A stretch of DNA of 64,000 bases from Chitinophaga rupis (GTDB taxonomy: Bacteria > Bacteroidota > Bacteroidia > Chitinophagales > Chitinophagaceae): assembly GCF_900109685.1 (NCBI RefSeq), contig NZ_FOBB01000005.1, positions 310,001 through 374,000 of the forward strand. The letters are read 5' to 3'. Below are positions 52,387-61,316 of this stretch, piece after piece. Below the pieces are notes generated by a model that was not told the DNA's origin, did not search any database, and saw only the letters and a list, made by a program, of their open reading frames with translations. Position 1 is the stretch's first letter, and each line of letters begins with the position of its first letter. The position numbers were made by a program, and so were the translations under genes.

Positions 52387-55300
52387 TTAAAAATTCACAT
52401 CCAGCCCAAAGGTGTAGGTACGCTGCACTGGGTACACATACCCGTTACCGTTAGCTACCCCGCTGTCGGCTTCGTCGCCAATACTTTCCGGGTCAAAGGC
52501 TTTGGATAGCCTGGTGAACTCAAACAGGTTCTGGCCGGAAAAGAACAGGCGGGTGCTGCTCAGGCCTATGCTGTGCATCCAGCGGGCAGGCAGCGTATAA
52601 CCTACGCTAACATTCTTCACGCGCAGGTAAGCGGCGTTTTGCAGGTAGCGGGTTTGTTTTACGCCCAGCTGCCGGGTATCGTTCAGCGCATCGTATGCCC
52701 GTGGCCGTGGGAAATAGGCATCCGGGTGCTCCGGCGTCCAGTAGTTGTTGTAAATATGGTCATACACCGGCTGGTTCCAGCGGTTATAAAATCCCCAGAA
52801 AATGCCGGATTCTGCGCCTGGCCAGAAGTCCTGCTTGCCAATGCCCTGCAGGAACACATCCAGCGAAATACCGTTCCAGCTGGCGCCTGCGCCTATGCCG
52901 TAGCTGTAACGCGGCAGGCTGTTGCCTATCTTCATCATATCCCCCGGATCATCTACCGTATTCTTTCCATTGTCAATTTTCTTGTCGCCGTTGCGGTCCT
53001 CAAATTTAATGTCGCCTGCCAGCGGGTGCCCGTTCAGGCTGTAGGAGGTGCTTTGCACTTTCTGCTGGTTTACGCCGTACTTGGCATATTCATCGTCCGT
53101 AGCAAAAAAGCCCAGGGTATTATAACCCCATATTTCGCCCAGCTCCTGGCCTACATAATAATCAACCAGCGATCTATTGGGGTTATCAAACCGGGTGATC
53201 ACAGAGCGGCTGTCGGCCAGCACTACAGATACATGGTAGGAGAAAGGCTTGCTGCCCAGCTGGAACTGGTCGCTCCATTTCATGGAAAATTCCCAGCCTT
53301 TGGTGGAGAGGTCGGCTGCATTTTGCCGGGGCTCACTGGCGCCCAGCACTGCAGGCAATGTTTTGCCTTTGGTAAGCATGTTAAGGGTGCGGCGGTTATA
53401 CCAGTCAAAACCTATATCCAGCCGGTTATTCAGCGTAGTCAGGTCTGCGCCAAAGTCAAGCGTGGTTGCTGTTTCCCAGGTAAAGCCCAATGGCACCAGG
53501 CCGGGCGCTTTAATACCTAAGGGTTGCGCGCCGTCCAGCACATCTGTAACCTTGTACACACTCATGGGCTGTATATAATCATATTCACCTACCAGCTGGT
53601 TACCCAGGGAGCCGTATGATGCGCGCAGCTTAAAGTTGTTCAGCACCTTCTTCACTGGCTCAAAGAATGGCTCCCTTGAAACCAGCCATCCTGCTGATAC
53701 AGAAGGGAAGAAACCAAAACGGCTGCTGTCCGGGAAGCGGGAGGTACCATCATAACGCCCGTTAAATTCCAGCAGGTAGCGGTCTTTATAATCATAGTTC
53801 AAACGGTAAAACACACCCTGGGTAGCCCATTCCCTTTTATCATCCCCCACAGTGGCCACACCGGAAGTAAGATCAATGGAACCCTGCGAGGGTGTAATAT
53901 TATCATCCCTGCGGGAAGAAAAATAGCTGTACTTATACAGCTCCTGGTTATAACCTACCAACCCTTTCAGGTGATGGTCGCCAAAGCTGTGTGAATAGTC
54001 TGCATACAGGTTCACAATATGGTCATACACTTCGCCCAGCGAGGATTGGTAATAATCCGGGTTAGAGTAATTGCTGATCACACCGGGTTTGCTTTCATAC
54101 TTTAAACGCAGGCTTTGCACATCATTACGGTTCTGCGTAACCAGCAAAGTATAATCGCCATTAATGTGCAGGCTGTTGTTCAGGAAGTTGGTCTGGAAGC
54201 CGGCTGTATTTTTCAGGAGCTGGTTTTTCAGCTTGGAGCGGCCGCCGTTCTCCAGCTGTCCGAAGGTGAGCATGCCTGCCTGCGTATAGTTGCCGCTGGG
54301 CGTTTTAATAGCCTCGTAAGGGTTGGCAAATAACGACAGGTAGCGGTATACGTTAAAGCCGCCGGAAACGATCTTGTTAGGCGCATCATAAATGCCCTGA
54401 ACCATTTCCACGTTATCATACAGCTTTATCCAGCCGGCCAGCTGGTTTTCCAGCTTTAAGCGAAAGCTGTATTGTTTATAATCATCCGTAGCCACGCGGA
54501 AAGCGCCGCTTTGCTTCAGGTACCCGGCCGACAAATAATAATTCGTATTGCCTTTGCCGCCAGCCACACTCAGGAAATGTTTGGCAAAGGGCTGGCGGTC
54601 GTTATAAAATTCATGATACCAGTCGGTATTAGCGCCGCGTATATAGTTACCTGTAGCATCCACACCCAGCTCCGGCAGGGTAGGGTCTAACTGCCGCTGC
54701 TGAAGATAGGCTATCACGGCCGGCATACCCGGCTGGTCGGAGCCGGCATATCCTTTATAGGCCTCATTCTGCAGGGTAGCTGCTGCCAGTGGATCGTTCA
54801 GCAAATGCGGTAAGCGGGTAGGGTTGCTCCAGCCAAAGTTGGCGGAATAACGTACCTGCACCTGCCCGCTTTTTGCTTTGCGGGTGGTAACCAGTATTAC
54901 GCCAAAAGCTGCACGGGCGCCGTAAATGGCAGCAGAGGCAGCGTCCTTCAGCACGGTTACGCTGGCCACATCTTCCGGGTTCAGCAAATTAATATCACCT
55001 GGTGTACCGTCAATTAAGATCAATGGACCGCCTTTATTAATAGAGGTAAAACCGCGTACGTTAAAGATGCCACCGCGTCCGGGCTGCCCGTCGCTGAAAG
55101 TAATATTCAGGTTGGGAATGGCGCCCTGTAAGGCCTGCGCCACGTTGGTCACAGGCCGGTCTTCAAAAACCTCCGGTCCCACCTGCGAAATAGCGCCGGT
55201 AACATTGGATCTTTTTTGTGTGCCATAACCCACCACTACTACCTGCGCCAGGGAATCATCGCGCAGCTTCATGCGTATGATCAGGTTAATGGGTTCATTC

Positions 55301-55608
55301 CTTTTAATGGTGTAGCCATCCAGCTGCTGGGTTTTATATCCCACAAATGAAAAGCTGAAGCTGTAACGTTCGCCGGGTGTGAGGTTCATAAAACGGAACC
55401 AGCCCTTTTCGTCCGTTACCTGGAAAGCCGGGCTGTTGCTGCCGGCCGGCGTGGCTTTCACAGAAACGCCGGGCATTTTTTCGCCCAGCTCATTCTGCAC
55501 CACACCGGTCACATAGGGTTTGTCCTGCGCCAGTACCATTGCCGGCGCCAGCAGCAATGCCGCTACGTATAACCGTAAGAGTGAAAGATGTTGGTAGATG
55601 AATCTCAT
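52387..55608 (-). CDS. SusC/RagA TonB-linked outer-membrane transporter
   Basis: A 1073-residue transporter: signal peptide (ends MVLAQ), carboxypeptidase-like domain (YVTGVVQNELGEKMPGVSV), TonB-box region VVVVGYGTQKR, plug (GAIPNLNITFSDGQPGRGGI; LKDAASAAIYGARAAFGV) and a barrel ending RTYTFGLDVNF. It has no STN domain although a FecR/sigma pair lies directly upstream (FecR stop 74 bp before this start), an unusual combination. Together with SusD and the phosphoesterase it forms a PUL-like uptake system. Confidence 0.94.
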   Translation of the reverse strand: MRFIYQHLSLLRLYVAALLLAPAMVLAQDKPYVTGVVQNELGEKMPGVSVKATPAGSNSPAFQVTDEKGWFRFMNLTPGERYSFSFSFVGYKTQQLDGYTIKRNEPINLIIRMKLRDDSLAQVVVVGYGTQKRSNVTGAISQVGPEVFEDRPVTNVAQALQGAIPNLNITFSDGQPGRGGIFNVRGFTSINKGGPLILIDGTPGDINLLNPEDVASVTVLKDAASAAIYGARAAFGVILVTTRKAKSGQVQVRYSANFGWSNPTRLPHLLNDPLAAATLQNEAYKGYAGSDQPGMPAVIAYLQQRQLDPTLPELGVDATGNYIRGANTDWYHEFYNDRQPFAKHFLSVAGGKGNTNYYLSAGYLKQSGAFRVATDDYKQYSFRLKLENQLAGWIKLYDNVEMVQGIYDAPNKIVSGGFNVYRYLSLFANPYEAIKTPSGNYTQAGMLTFGQLENGGRSKLKNQLLKNTAGFQTNFLNNSLHINGDYTLLVTQNRNDVQSLRLKYESKPGVISNYSNPDYYQSSLGEVYDHIVNLYADYSHSFGDHHLKGLVGYNQELYKYSYFSSRRDDNITPSQGSIDLTSGVATVGDDKREWATQGVFYRLNYDYKDRYLLEFNGRYDGTSRFPDSSRFGFFPSVSAGWLVSREPFFEPVKKVLNNFKLRASYGSLGNQLVGEYDYIQPMSVYKVTDVLDGAQPLGIKAPGLVPLGFTWETATTLDFGADLTTLNNRLDIGFDWYNRRTLNMLTKGKTLPAVLGASEPRQNAADLSTKGWEFSMKWSDQFQLGSKPFSYHVSVVLADSRSVITRFDNPNRSLVDYYVGQELGEIWGYNTLGFFATDDEYAKYGVNQQKVQSTSYSLNGHPLAGDIKFEDRNGDKKIDNGKNTVDDPGDMMKIGNSLPRYSYGIGAGASWNGISLDVFLQGIGKQDFWPGAESGIFWGFYNRWNQPVYDHIYNNYWTPEHPDAYFPRPRAYDALNDTRQLGVKQTRYLQNAAYLRVKNVSVGYTLPARWMHSIGLSSTRLFFSGQNLFEFTRLSKAFDPESIGDEADSGVANGNGYVYPVQRTYTFGLDVNF

Positions 55609-55681
55609 ATGATCGATTTTTAAGACAATACTTCCCCATGACCGCTGTTGCGGCCTTTTTTTAATGTAGTGCTGTGACAGT

Positions 55682-56713
55682 TTATTTCTTTAAAATGTAC
55701 CCGCCCGCCGTATCACGTGTTAATGTAAGCTCATTCAGTAAGGCAATGGTTTGTAATACCTGCTCCGGCGTATCGGTATCGCTGAACTCCGCGGTTACAC
55801 GTATGCCGGATAAGGCTTTAGCGTTATAGGTGATCTGTATGCCGAAATGCTGCTCCAATGCTGCCAGTACTTCCGGTAACGGCCGTTTGTTATAGACCAG
55901 CGCCTGCTCGTGGTCTGTTGTATTATTAATGGTTTTATCGGTTGACAAAGTTGTTTTGCGTACCAGCATTTTCCCGCTGTGGCCTGCATATACCAGCTCA
56001 TCGCCGGGTTGCAGGTATTGGGTGCTGAATGCCGGGATGGTTTTTCCGTAAGGCTGCACCCTTACTTTACCGCTGTATAGTTTTACGGTTACCCGTTGTG
56101 TGACGCTATCTGCCGTAATCCTGAAACTGGTTCCCAGGGCGGTGGTAGCGGTATTGGCTGCGTACACCGTAAAGGGCCGGCGCTGATCCTTTGCTACATT
56201 AAAACGGGCCGTACCCCGTAACCACAGCGCGCGTTGGGTGCTGTCAAATCCCTGCCGGTATTGCAGCCGGCTGCCGGGCAGCAGCTGTACGGTGGAGCTA
56301 TCGTCCAGCACCAGCCGTAAAGCGGTTTTACCGGTATTATTATATTGCCGGTATATCACGGCTGCCGGTGTCGTTTCTGCTAATTGCGCAGGGGGATTGT
56401 TATTAGGATAACGGCCTACCAGCATCCAGCCCAGTGCTATAAGCCCGGCTATGAGCGCAGCGGCAGCGACACTACGCAGAGCTATCTGCCAGTGTTTTCC
56501 CTGGGTGATACGGTGGCGGATGCGGTCCAGCACTTTTTCCGTTACCACCGGGTGCAGCCTTTGTTCCGGCTCAAAAGCTTCCCAGTCTGCTGTTTGCAGG
56601 TATTCCTCCATCTCGTCCGGATGTTCGCTGAAGTATTGCAGCACCATTATTTCCTCTGCTTCCGTACACTGCCCGTTCAGGAACCGCTGGTATAACTCCC
56701 GTGATAACGCCAT
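55682..56713 (-). CDS. FecR-type anti-sigma factor
   Basis: A 343-residue inner-membrane regulator: N-terminal cytoplasmic part (LYQRFLNGQCTEAEEIMVLQ), one membrane helix near 85-105 (AAALIAGLIALGWMLVG), FecR domain (LPGSRLQYRQGFDSTQRALW; GTARFNVAKDQRRPFTVYA; GTSFRI) and the C-terminal DUF4974/secretin-like unit (LPEVLAALEQHFGIQITYN; VLQTIALLNELTL). The longer frame to 56776 adds residues before the natural start and is rejected. It should hold or activate the sigma factor encoded directly upstream. Confidence 0.93.
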   Translation of the reverse strand: MALSRELYQRFLNGQCTEAEEIMVLQYFSEHPDEMEEYLQTADWEAFEPEQRLHPVVTEKVLDRIRHRITQGKHWQIALRSVAAAALIAGLIALGWMLVGRYPNNNPPAQLAETTPAAVIYRQYNNTGKTALRLVLDDSSTVQLLPGSRLQYRQGFDSTQRALWLRGTARFNVAKDQRRPFTVYAANTATTALGTSFRITADSVTQRVTVKLYSGKVRVQPYGKTIPAFSTQYLQPGDELVYAGHSGKMLVRKTTLSTDKTINNTTDHEQALVYNKRPLPEVLAALEQHFGIQITYNAKALSGIRVTAEFSDTDTPEQVLQTIALLNELTLTRDTAGGYILKK

Positions 56714-56803
56714 AACAACTTGCACATTTATACATACACTACGTTCAGGCAGGAAATATCCCTTACTGCTTAACAATTTATTTAAATAGGGAAGGGTAGG
56801 GTA

Positions 56804-57328
56804 CTAGCAAAGAAAGGTTAGCAGGGCACGGCGTAATTGCTTCAAAGCCTTGGTAATGTGCACCTCTACGGTTTTAGGGGAGATGGCCAGCAGGCTGGAA
56901 ATTTCTTTGTGGGAAAGGCCGTCTATGCGGCTTAGCATAAAAACTTTTTTGCGCACAGGCGGCAGCTTATCCATTTCCCGGTGCAGCTGGTGAATGGTAT
57001 CGCGGCTGGCCGGTTCTGCGCTCAAACCTTTTTGCAGCAGGTCTGCCGTGTAGGATTGCAGGAAATTCTGATGGTGCTTATTATGGCGCACCATATCAAT
57101 CAGGGAGGTTTTGGCAATGCGGAAGATCTGTTCGGAAAGGGTATGGGTGGTAGAAAGCTGCTGCCGGTAATGCCACAGCTTAACAAACGTAGTTTGCAAA
57201 AGTTCTTCGGACCATAGCTGGGAGCGGGTATGCTTCAGGAAATAGAAATATAATTTTTCGTGATAGGTATGATATACCTGCTCAAATGTTTCCGTATGTC
57301 CCTCTTTTAATGCAAGTATCTCTTCCAC
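56804..57328 (-). CDS. ECF sigma factor (FecI-like)
   Basis: A 174-residue sigma factor: region 2 (FEQVYHTYHEKLYFYFLKHT; SEELLQTTFVKLWHYRQQL), region 4 (LPPVRKKVFMLSRIDGLSHK; ISPKTVEVHITKALKQL). Paired with the FecR gene 90 bp downstream. It is divergent from a second ECF sigma gene at 57574 with 245 bp between them. Likely activates the SusCD genes downstream on the same strand. Confidence 0.93.
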   Translation of the reverse strand: MEEILALKEGHTETFEQVYHTYHEKLYFYFLKHTRSQLWSEELLQTTFVKLWHYRQQLSTTHTLSEQIFRIAKTSLIDMVRHNKHHQNFLQSYTADLLQKGLSAEPASRDTIHQLHREMDKLPPVRKKVFMLSRIDGLSHKEISSLLAISPKTVEVHITKALKQLRRALLTFLC

Positions 57329-57573
57329 GTACCTTTAGATTTTCGTAGGCAAAGTTTGCAAAAACTGAAGATAGTGTTTATTAAGGAATAATTAATTCTA
57401 TTTAAAACGGGATTTGGATTTTGTTTTTTTTCCTGTTATTTTGGTGATTAATAGCATACTATGTAGCATATTAGGATAGGGAGAACGTTATGGAAAACGA
57501 TAGTCGTCGTATTCATTCCCCGTATATATAATACTGTATCAATCATTGAAGAACTCTTAACCAGGCACTATCT
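57329..57573. promoter_or_regulatory. AT-rich spacer between two divergent sigma genes
   Basis: This 245-bp stretch is AT-rich and has no gene. It contains T-tracts near 57420-57430 and a TTATTTTGG segment close to the -7 consensus. It must hold both promoters, but I cannot place them with confidence. Confidence 0.3.
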
Positions 57574-58137
57574 ATGCATAACCAGCAAGCTATAAAAGAC
57601 TTGTTTGATAGCATCTGCCAGCAGGATGATATGGCCGCCTACCAGCAGTTATTCGGGATCATGGAAGCCCCCCTTATAGCTTTTATTAAGGCTTTGGTAG
57701 GAGCGGAGGAAGTTGCAGAGGAGCTCTATTCCGATCTGTTTGTAAAAATATGGGCGCGCCGCCATACGCTGCCTGCTGCCGTGCAGCCACGTAACTATAT
57801 TTATACCATGGCCCGCAACCTGGCCCTGGATTTCCTGAAAAAAGAACGCCACCTGCACAGCATAGAATTTAATGATATTGATCCCCTGCTGGTGCAGGAT
57901 CAATCTCCCACACCGGAGGAGCAGGTTATTTCCAAGGAAATGATCCGCAAAATAGAAAGCGCCATCAACATACTGCCGGCCCGCTGCCGCCTTATTTTTA
58001 AAATGGTAAAGGAAGATGGGTTTAAGTACAAGGAAGTAGCAGCCCTGCTGGGCATTTCCGTAAATACGGTAGAGGTGCAGATGTCCATTGCGCTGAAGAA
58101 GGTAGCGGCATCTGTGAAGTTTAAGACACTGGCTTAG
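57574..58137 (+). CDS. ECF sigma factor (FecI-like)
   Basis: A 187-residue sigma factor with region 2 (EEVAEELYSDLFVKIWARRH; YIYTMARNLALDFLKKERHL) and region 4 (ILPARCRLIFKMVKEDGFKY; ISVNTVEVQMSIALKKVAAS). No FecR gene follows directly: the next is an unrelated acidic protein. The nearest FecR on the same strand starts at 61317, beyond two genes and a repeat array, and is itself without an adjacent sigma gene, so the two may be separated partners. Confidence 0.92.
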   Translation: MHNQQAIKDLFDSICQQDDMAAYQQLFGIMEAPLIAFIKALVGAEEVAEELYSDLFVKIWARRHTLPAAVQPRNYIYTMARNLALDFLKKERHLHSIEFNDIDPLLVQDQSPTPEEQVISKEMIRKIESAINILPARCRLIFKMVKEDGFKYKEVAALLGISVNTVEVQMSIALKKVAASVKFKTLA

Positions 58138-58201
58138 GTTACGGGGATTATCGTTATATTCGGTATAGGTAAGCCCCTTAAGATAACCAGTCACTATTGT
58201 C

Positions 58202-59425
58202 ATGTTGAAGCAAAACTATCCTGCTGCAATAACGCATATCTCTACACCGGCTGTAGCGGAAAACAGTACCTCCAAAGGCATAAGCCTGCCTGCAGTATCG
58301 CCCCTGCAAAAGATGGATGCCGCAATGGAAGAACCTTTAGGGGAACCAGCTCTCATACAAATGAAAGCACATTTACCACCAAAATTCATTCTGCAAAAAA
58401 CAACACCTGTTGAAAATAATGTACTGCAACCCTTTCAGTTAAGGGCCGGCGCCCCTGTGGTGCAAAGGACTATTAACATTTTGCCGGGTCCACATTTACA
58501 GAGAGCTGAAACCGCTCAGAGGTGGAATGCGCAACAGGCTTATGCCCGGCTACAGGCAGATGACAGGGCTAATGGGTTAGATCAACAGCTGCTGCTGAAT
58601 GTATTGACGGCTATGGATACGCAAAACTGGTTCGGGGCAAGTTACCAGGGCTTTTGCCAAGAGGTCGTCTACCGCTGTAACGCAGCAGCACAGCAACAAC
58701 AACAACAAGTACCGCAGGATAATAACCCTGTTGCGGCAAACAATGCAATGGAAGACCTGGAAGATGATGAGGAAGAAGAAGAACAGGAGGAAAAAGAAAG
58801 TGATCAGGAAGGGCATGACTTTTATGATGAAGATGAGATGATAGATGATGATGAGAAAGAGGGGGAAAAAGAGGAGATAGAGGAGGGAGAGGAGGAAATT
58901 GAAGAAGAGGAAGGAGGGGAGCCCGCATATCCTACAGGCATTGAAAGGTCTGAGATAGTAATGGCATTTGACGAGGAAAGTGGTATCTACGGAGCCGAAT
59001 TTTCCAGCGGTTTTATCAGCTCCAGCGGAGATACGGAAGACCTGGTGGGCATCCAGATCAGAGAAGTTGTACAGATAGGACGTAATGACCTGCAAGCTCC
59101 GCCAGCAATTGACACACAGGAAACCGTTATTGACGAGGAAGGTGGGCTCAATGACAAAATTGCCACCAATGCAGCACGTATTCATAGATCAGTTCCCGGC
59201 ATTACAAATTTCCCCGCCGTGTATGAAACTCCTCAAAAGTTATATTGGAAATATGCTGAAGAAAACGACACCGAGTGGAAATTCCTGGTCAATGTTCCCA
59301 TCACCGTAACCGTGGTAGACAAATCTAAAGAAGGAGATGAAGAACGGGACCTTCGTGTAATAACAACCTATAACGGGAAGTCGGTTAAACAGCCCTATAG
59401 AGGCGACCCTGTGCCACGGCCATAA
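58202..59425 (+). CDS. Acidic low-complexity protein, possible exported toxin or effector
   Basis: A 407-residue protein without a signal peptide. The N-terminal 90 residues hold the phrases GISLPAVSPLQKM and FQLRAGAPVVQR, which I associate with Bacteroidota polymorphic toxins thought to be loaded into extracellular contractile injection systems. A middle helical part (AETAQRWNAQQAYARLQADD) leads to a poly-Gln tract, then about 70 residues that are nearly all Glu/Asp. The C-terminal 170 residues are a folded domain (IVMAFDEESGIYGAEFSSGF; KLYWKYAEENDTEWKFLV) that I do not recognise. No immunity gene is evident. Toxin status is inference only. Confidence 0.6.
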   Translation: MLKQNYPAAITHISTPAVAENSTSKGISLPAVSPLQKMDAAMEEPLGEPALIQMKAHLPPKFILQKTTPVENNVLQPFQLRAGAPVVQRTINILPGPHLQRAETAQRWNAQQAYARLQADDRANGLDQQLLLNVLTAMDTQNWFGASYQGFCQEVVYRCNAAAQQQQQQVPQDNNPVAANNAMEDLEDDEEEEEQEEKESDQEGHDFYDEDEMIDDDEKEGEKEEIEEGEEEIEEEEGGEPAYPTGIERSEIVMAFDEESGIYGAEFSSGFISSSGDTEDLVGIQIREVVQIGRNDLQAPPAIDTQETVIDEEGGLNDKIATNAARIHRSVPGITNFPAVYETPQKLYWKYAEENDTEWKFLVNVPITVTVVDKSKEGDEERDLRVITTYNGKSVKQPYRGDPVPRP

Positions 59426-59430
59426 ACCTG

Positions 59431-60438
59431 TCATAATGTAATGATCACCTTTCCAAATGCCTGGCCGGATTTAAACCGCTGAAAAGCATCCTGCACTTTT
59501 TCGATGGGGAAAACACTATCTATAACGGGCCTGATGTTATTCTTTTCAAGAGCGTTTACAAAGTCATTTAATTCCTGCGCATTACCAACCGAATACGCCT
59601 GCAGCCGCACATAGTTCGTAATCAGCGGAACCAGGTCTATAGTCAGTTTGGTGCCTGTCATCAGACCTATCAATCCAACAAAGCCATGCTGTTTTACAGA
59701 GAGGATGCTTTGTTCAATGGTATCTGTGCCGGCTACATCCAGCGTTACATCTACGCCCATACCGCCATTCAGGCGTTTTACTTCATTGCTCCATTCCGGG
59801 TACGTTTTATAATCGATCACTTCATCTGCACCCAGGTCCTTCAGCCGTTGTTTTTTTTCCTGGCTGCCGGTGGTGGCAATCACTTTCAACCCTAACATTT
59901 TGGCTATTTGTATAGCAAACAGGGACACACCGCCACTGCCCTGTACTAGGATCGTTTGCCCTGCCCGGATATTCGCCTGTTCAACCAGGCAGGTCCAAAC
60001 CGTTAGCCCAGCCACCGGCAGGGGCGCTGCTTCTTCATCTGTAAGATTGTTGGGGGTTCTCACCAGCGTATTCTCCGGCTGCACAGTGTATTCTGCTAAA
60101 AGCCCGGGCAGTGAAAAGCCGGTCCTCAGCTGGTCGTTATAAGGCGTATTTTTCCCTGCTTCCCAACGGGAAATAAAAGGGATCATAACACGGTCGCCCT
60201 TTTTCCAGCGGCTTACTTTACTACCCACACTTTCCACGATGCCTACTCCTTCGGAAACCGGAATATGCGGCAGCGGTATGCCAAAAGGGATCCGGTTCTC
60301 CACCACGATCAGGTCATGGAACTCAAGGGCTACGGCAGTGGTTTTTACCAGTACTTCATTTTCACCTATGGCAGGCGTAGGGATCTCTGTGAGCTGTAAA
60401 TGTTCAATACCAAACTGGGTTAACTGTATTGCTTTCAT
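59431..60438 (-). CDS. Zinc-independent MDR alcohol dehydrogenase/quinone oxidoreductase
   Basis: A 335-residue medium-chain reductase. The GroES-like N-terminal half has HDLIVVENRIPFGIPLPHIP and GVGIVESVGSKVSRWKKGDR; the Rossmann half begins VQGSGGVSLFAIQIAKMLGL and continues DLGADEVIDY and LDVAGTDTIEQSI. The structural and catalytic zinc ligands of true alcohol dehydrogenases are absent, as in quinone/enoyl reductases using NADPH. The start is the ATG at 60438; the earlier frame to 60528 adds an unsupported leader. It stands alone and is convergent with the acidic protein gene, 5 bp apart. Confidence 0.9.
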   Translation of the reverse strand: MKAIQLTQFGIEHLQLTEIPTPAIGENEVLVKTTAVALEFHDLIVVENRIPFGIPLPHIPVSEGVGIVESVGSKVSRWKKGDRVMIPFISRWEAGKNTPYNDQLRTGFSLPGLLAEYTVQPENTLVRTPNNLTDEEAAPLPVAGLTVWTCLVEQANIRAGQTILVQGSGGVSLFAIQIAKMLGLKVIATTGSQEKKQRLKDLGADEVIDYKTYPEWSNEVKRLNGGMGVDVTLDVAGTDTIEQSILSVKQHGFVGLIGLMTGTKLTIDLVPLITNYVRLQAYSVGNAQELNDFVNALEKNNIRPVIDSVFPIEKVQDAFQRFKSGQAFGKVIITL

Positions 60439-60580
60439 ATGTGAGGTTTTATGTGGTAAAGGTAGTGTCTGAATATTCCTCAATAAGGGGGGTAAATAGA
60501 ATTTGTGGTAGGGCTGTTTAGACAGCATGCATAGCGGGGCGGCCGCCTACCGGACTCGCTAGCTTTACACCGCTGCCAAT
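60439..60580. other. Spacer upstream of the MDR gene
   Basis: Contains the minus-strand upstream region of the oxidoreductase gene. GC-rich sequence around 60535-60570 leads into the repeat array. No gene or clear promoter identified. Confidence 0.3.
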
Positions 60581-61165
60581 AAGGCCATAACGCCCGGCAA
60601 AGAACCGCCGCCAGCTGATTGCGCGGGTCCAAATAACGGACCTTGCCCGGCGTGCCCGGCTTGATGCCGCCCTAGATCCCTATAAAACTCCAGATGGCCC
60701 CAACGCCGCAGCCATCCAACCAGGCGCAGGCAGGAACTATTATTGTTTATTTTGTCTCGTCCTGGAATAGATTTACACAGATGAAGGCCATAATGCCCGG
60801 GAAGAGAACCACCGCCCGGCTGATTGCGCAGGTCCAAATGACGGACCTTGCCCGGCGTGCCCGGCTTGATGCCGCCCTAGATCCCTATAAAACCCCAGAT
60901 GGCCCCAACGCCCCAGCCATCCAACCAGGCGCAGGCCGGAACTATTATTGTTTATTTTGTCTCGTCCTGGAATAGATTTACACAGATGAAGGCCATAATG
61001 CCCGGGAAGAGAACCACCGCCCGGCTGATTGCGCAGGTCCAAATGACGGACCTTGCCCGGCGTGCCCGGCTTGATGCTGCCCAATAGCCGCAAAAGCCTA
61101 CATGCCCTCCAACGCTTAATAGCCATCCAAACAGGCGGGCGCAGTCCGGAATTGGACCTACCAAT
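60581..61165. repeat. 205-bp tandem repeat array with CAGGTCC/GGACCT core
   Basis: About 2.5 copies of a 205-bp unit begin at 60581, 60784 and 60989 (AAGGCCATAA start). Copies 2 and 3 are nearly identical; copy 1 has diverged. Each contains GGTCCAAAT-ACGGACCTTG and CCCGGCGTGCCCGGCTTGATG. The last copy switches after GCTTGATGCTGCCCAATAG to a different end, AAACAGGCGGGCGCAGTCCGG ... TTGGACCTA, which matches the right end of the 178-bp repeats at 35-36 kb. The unit length is not a multiple of three and it is not coding. Confidence 0.9.
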
Positions 61166-61316
61166 CAGCCGTACCCACACCCTCAACCCGCATTAAGCTA
61201 TCGCCATCCAAACAAACGAACCATACCCACCATCCCCCCAAAAAAAAACTTTCCTCCCCTTTAATGGTAACTCTATTTTCCCGCCGTCTATATAGTTACA
61301 AGCATATGTTGTTTAA
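61166..61316. other. Spacer upstream of FecR gene
   Basis: C-rich then A-rich sequence with an A-tract at 61242-61249, followed by the presumed promoter region of the FecR gene. No FecI gene and no clear -7 element. Confidence 0.3.

Noticed and set aside
58577..59185. Minus-strand frame opposite the acidic protein
   Set aside because: It exists because Glu/Asp codons read as Phe/Leu/Ser on the other strand; the plus-strand gene has start, length and folded domain.
60694..60975. Open reading frame of 93 codons in the tandem array
   Set aside because: It is made of the 205-bp repeat, whose length is not a multiple of three, and similar frames appear in each copy; no start context or domain.
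60773..61186. Minus-strand frame of 137 codons in the repeat array
   Set aside because: Repeat-derived and low in plausible protein features; the array is better explained as non-coding.
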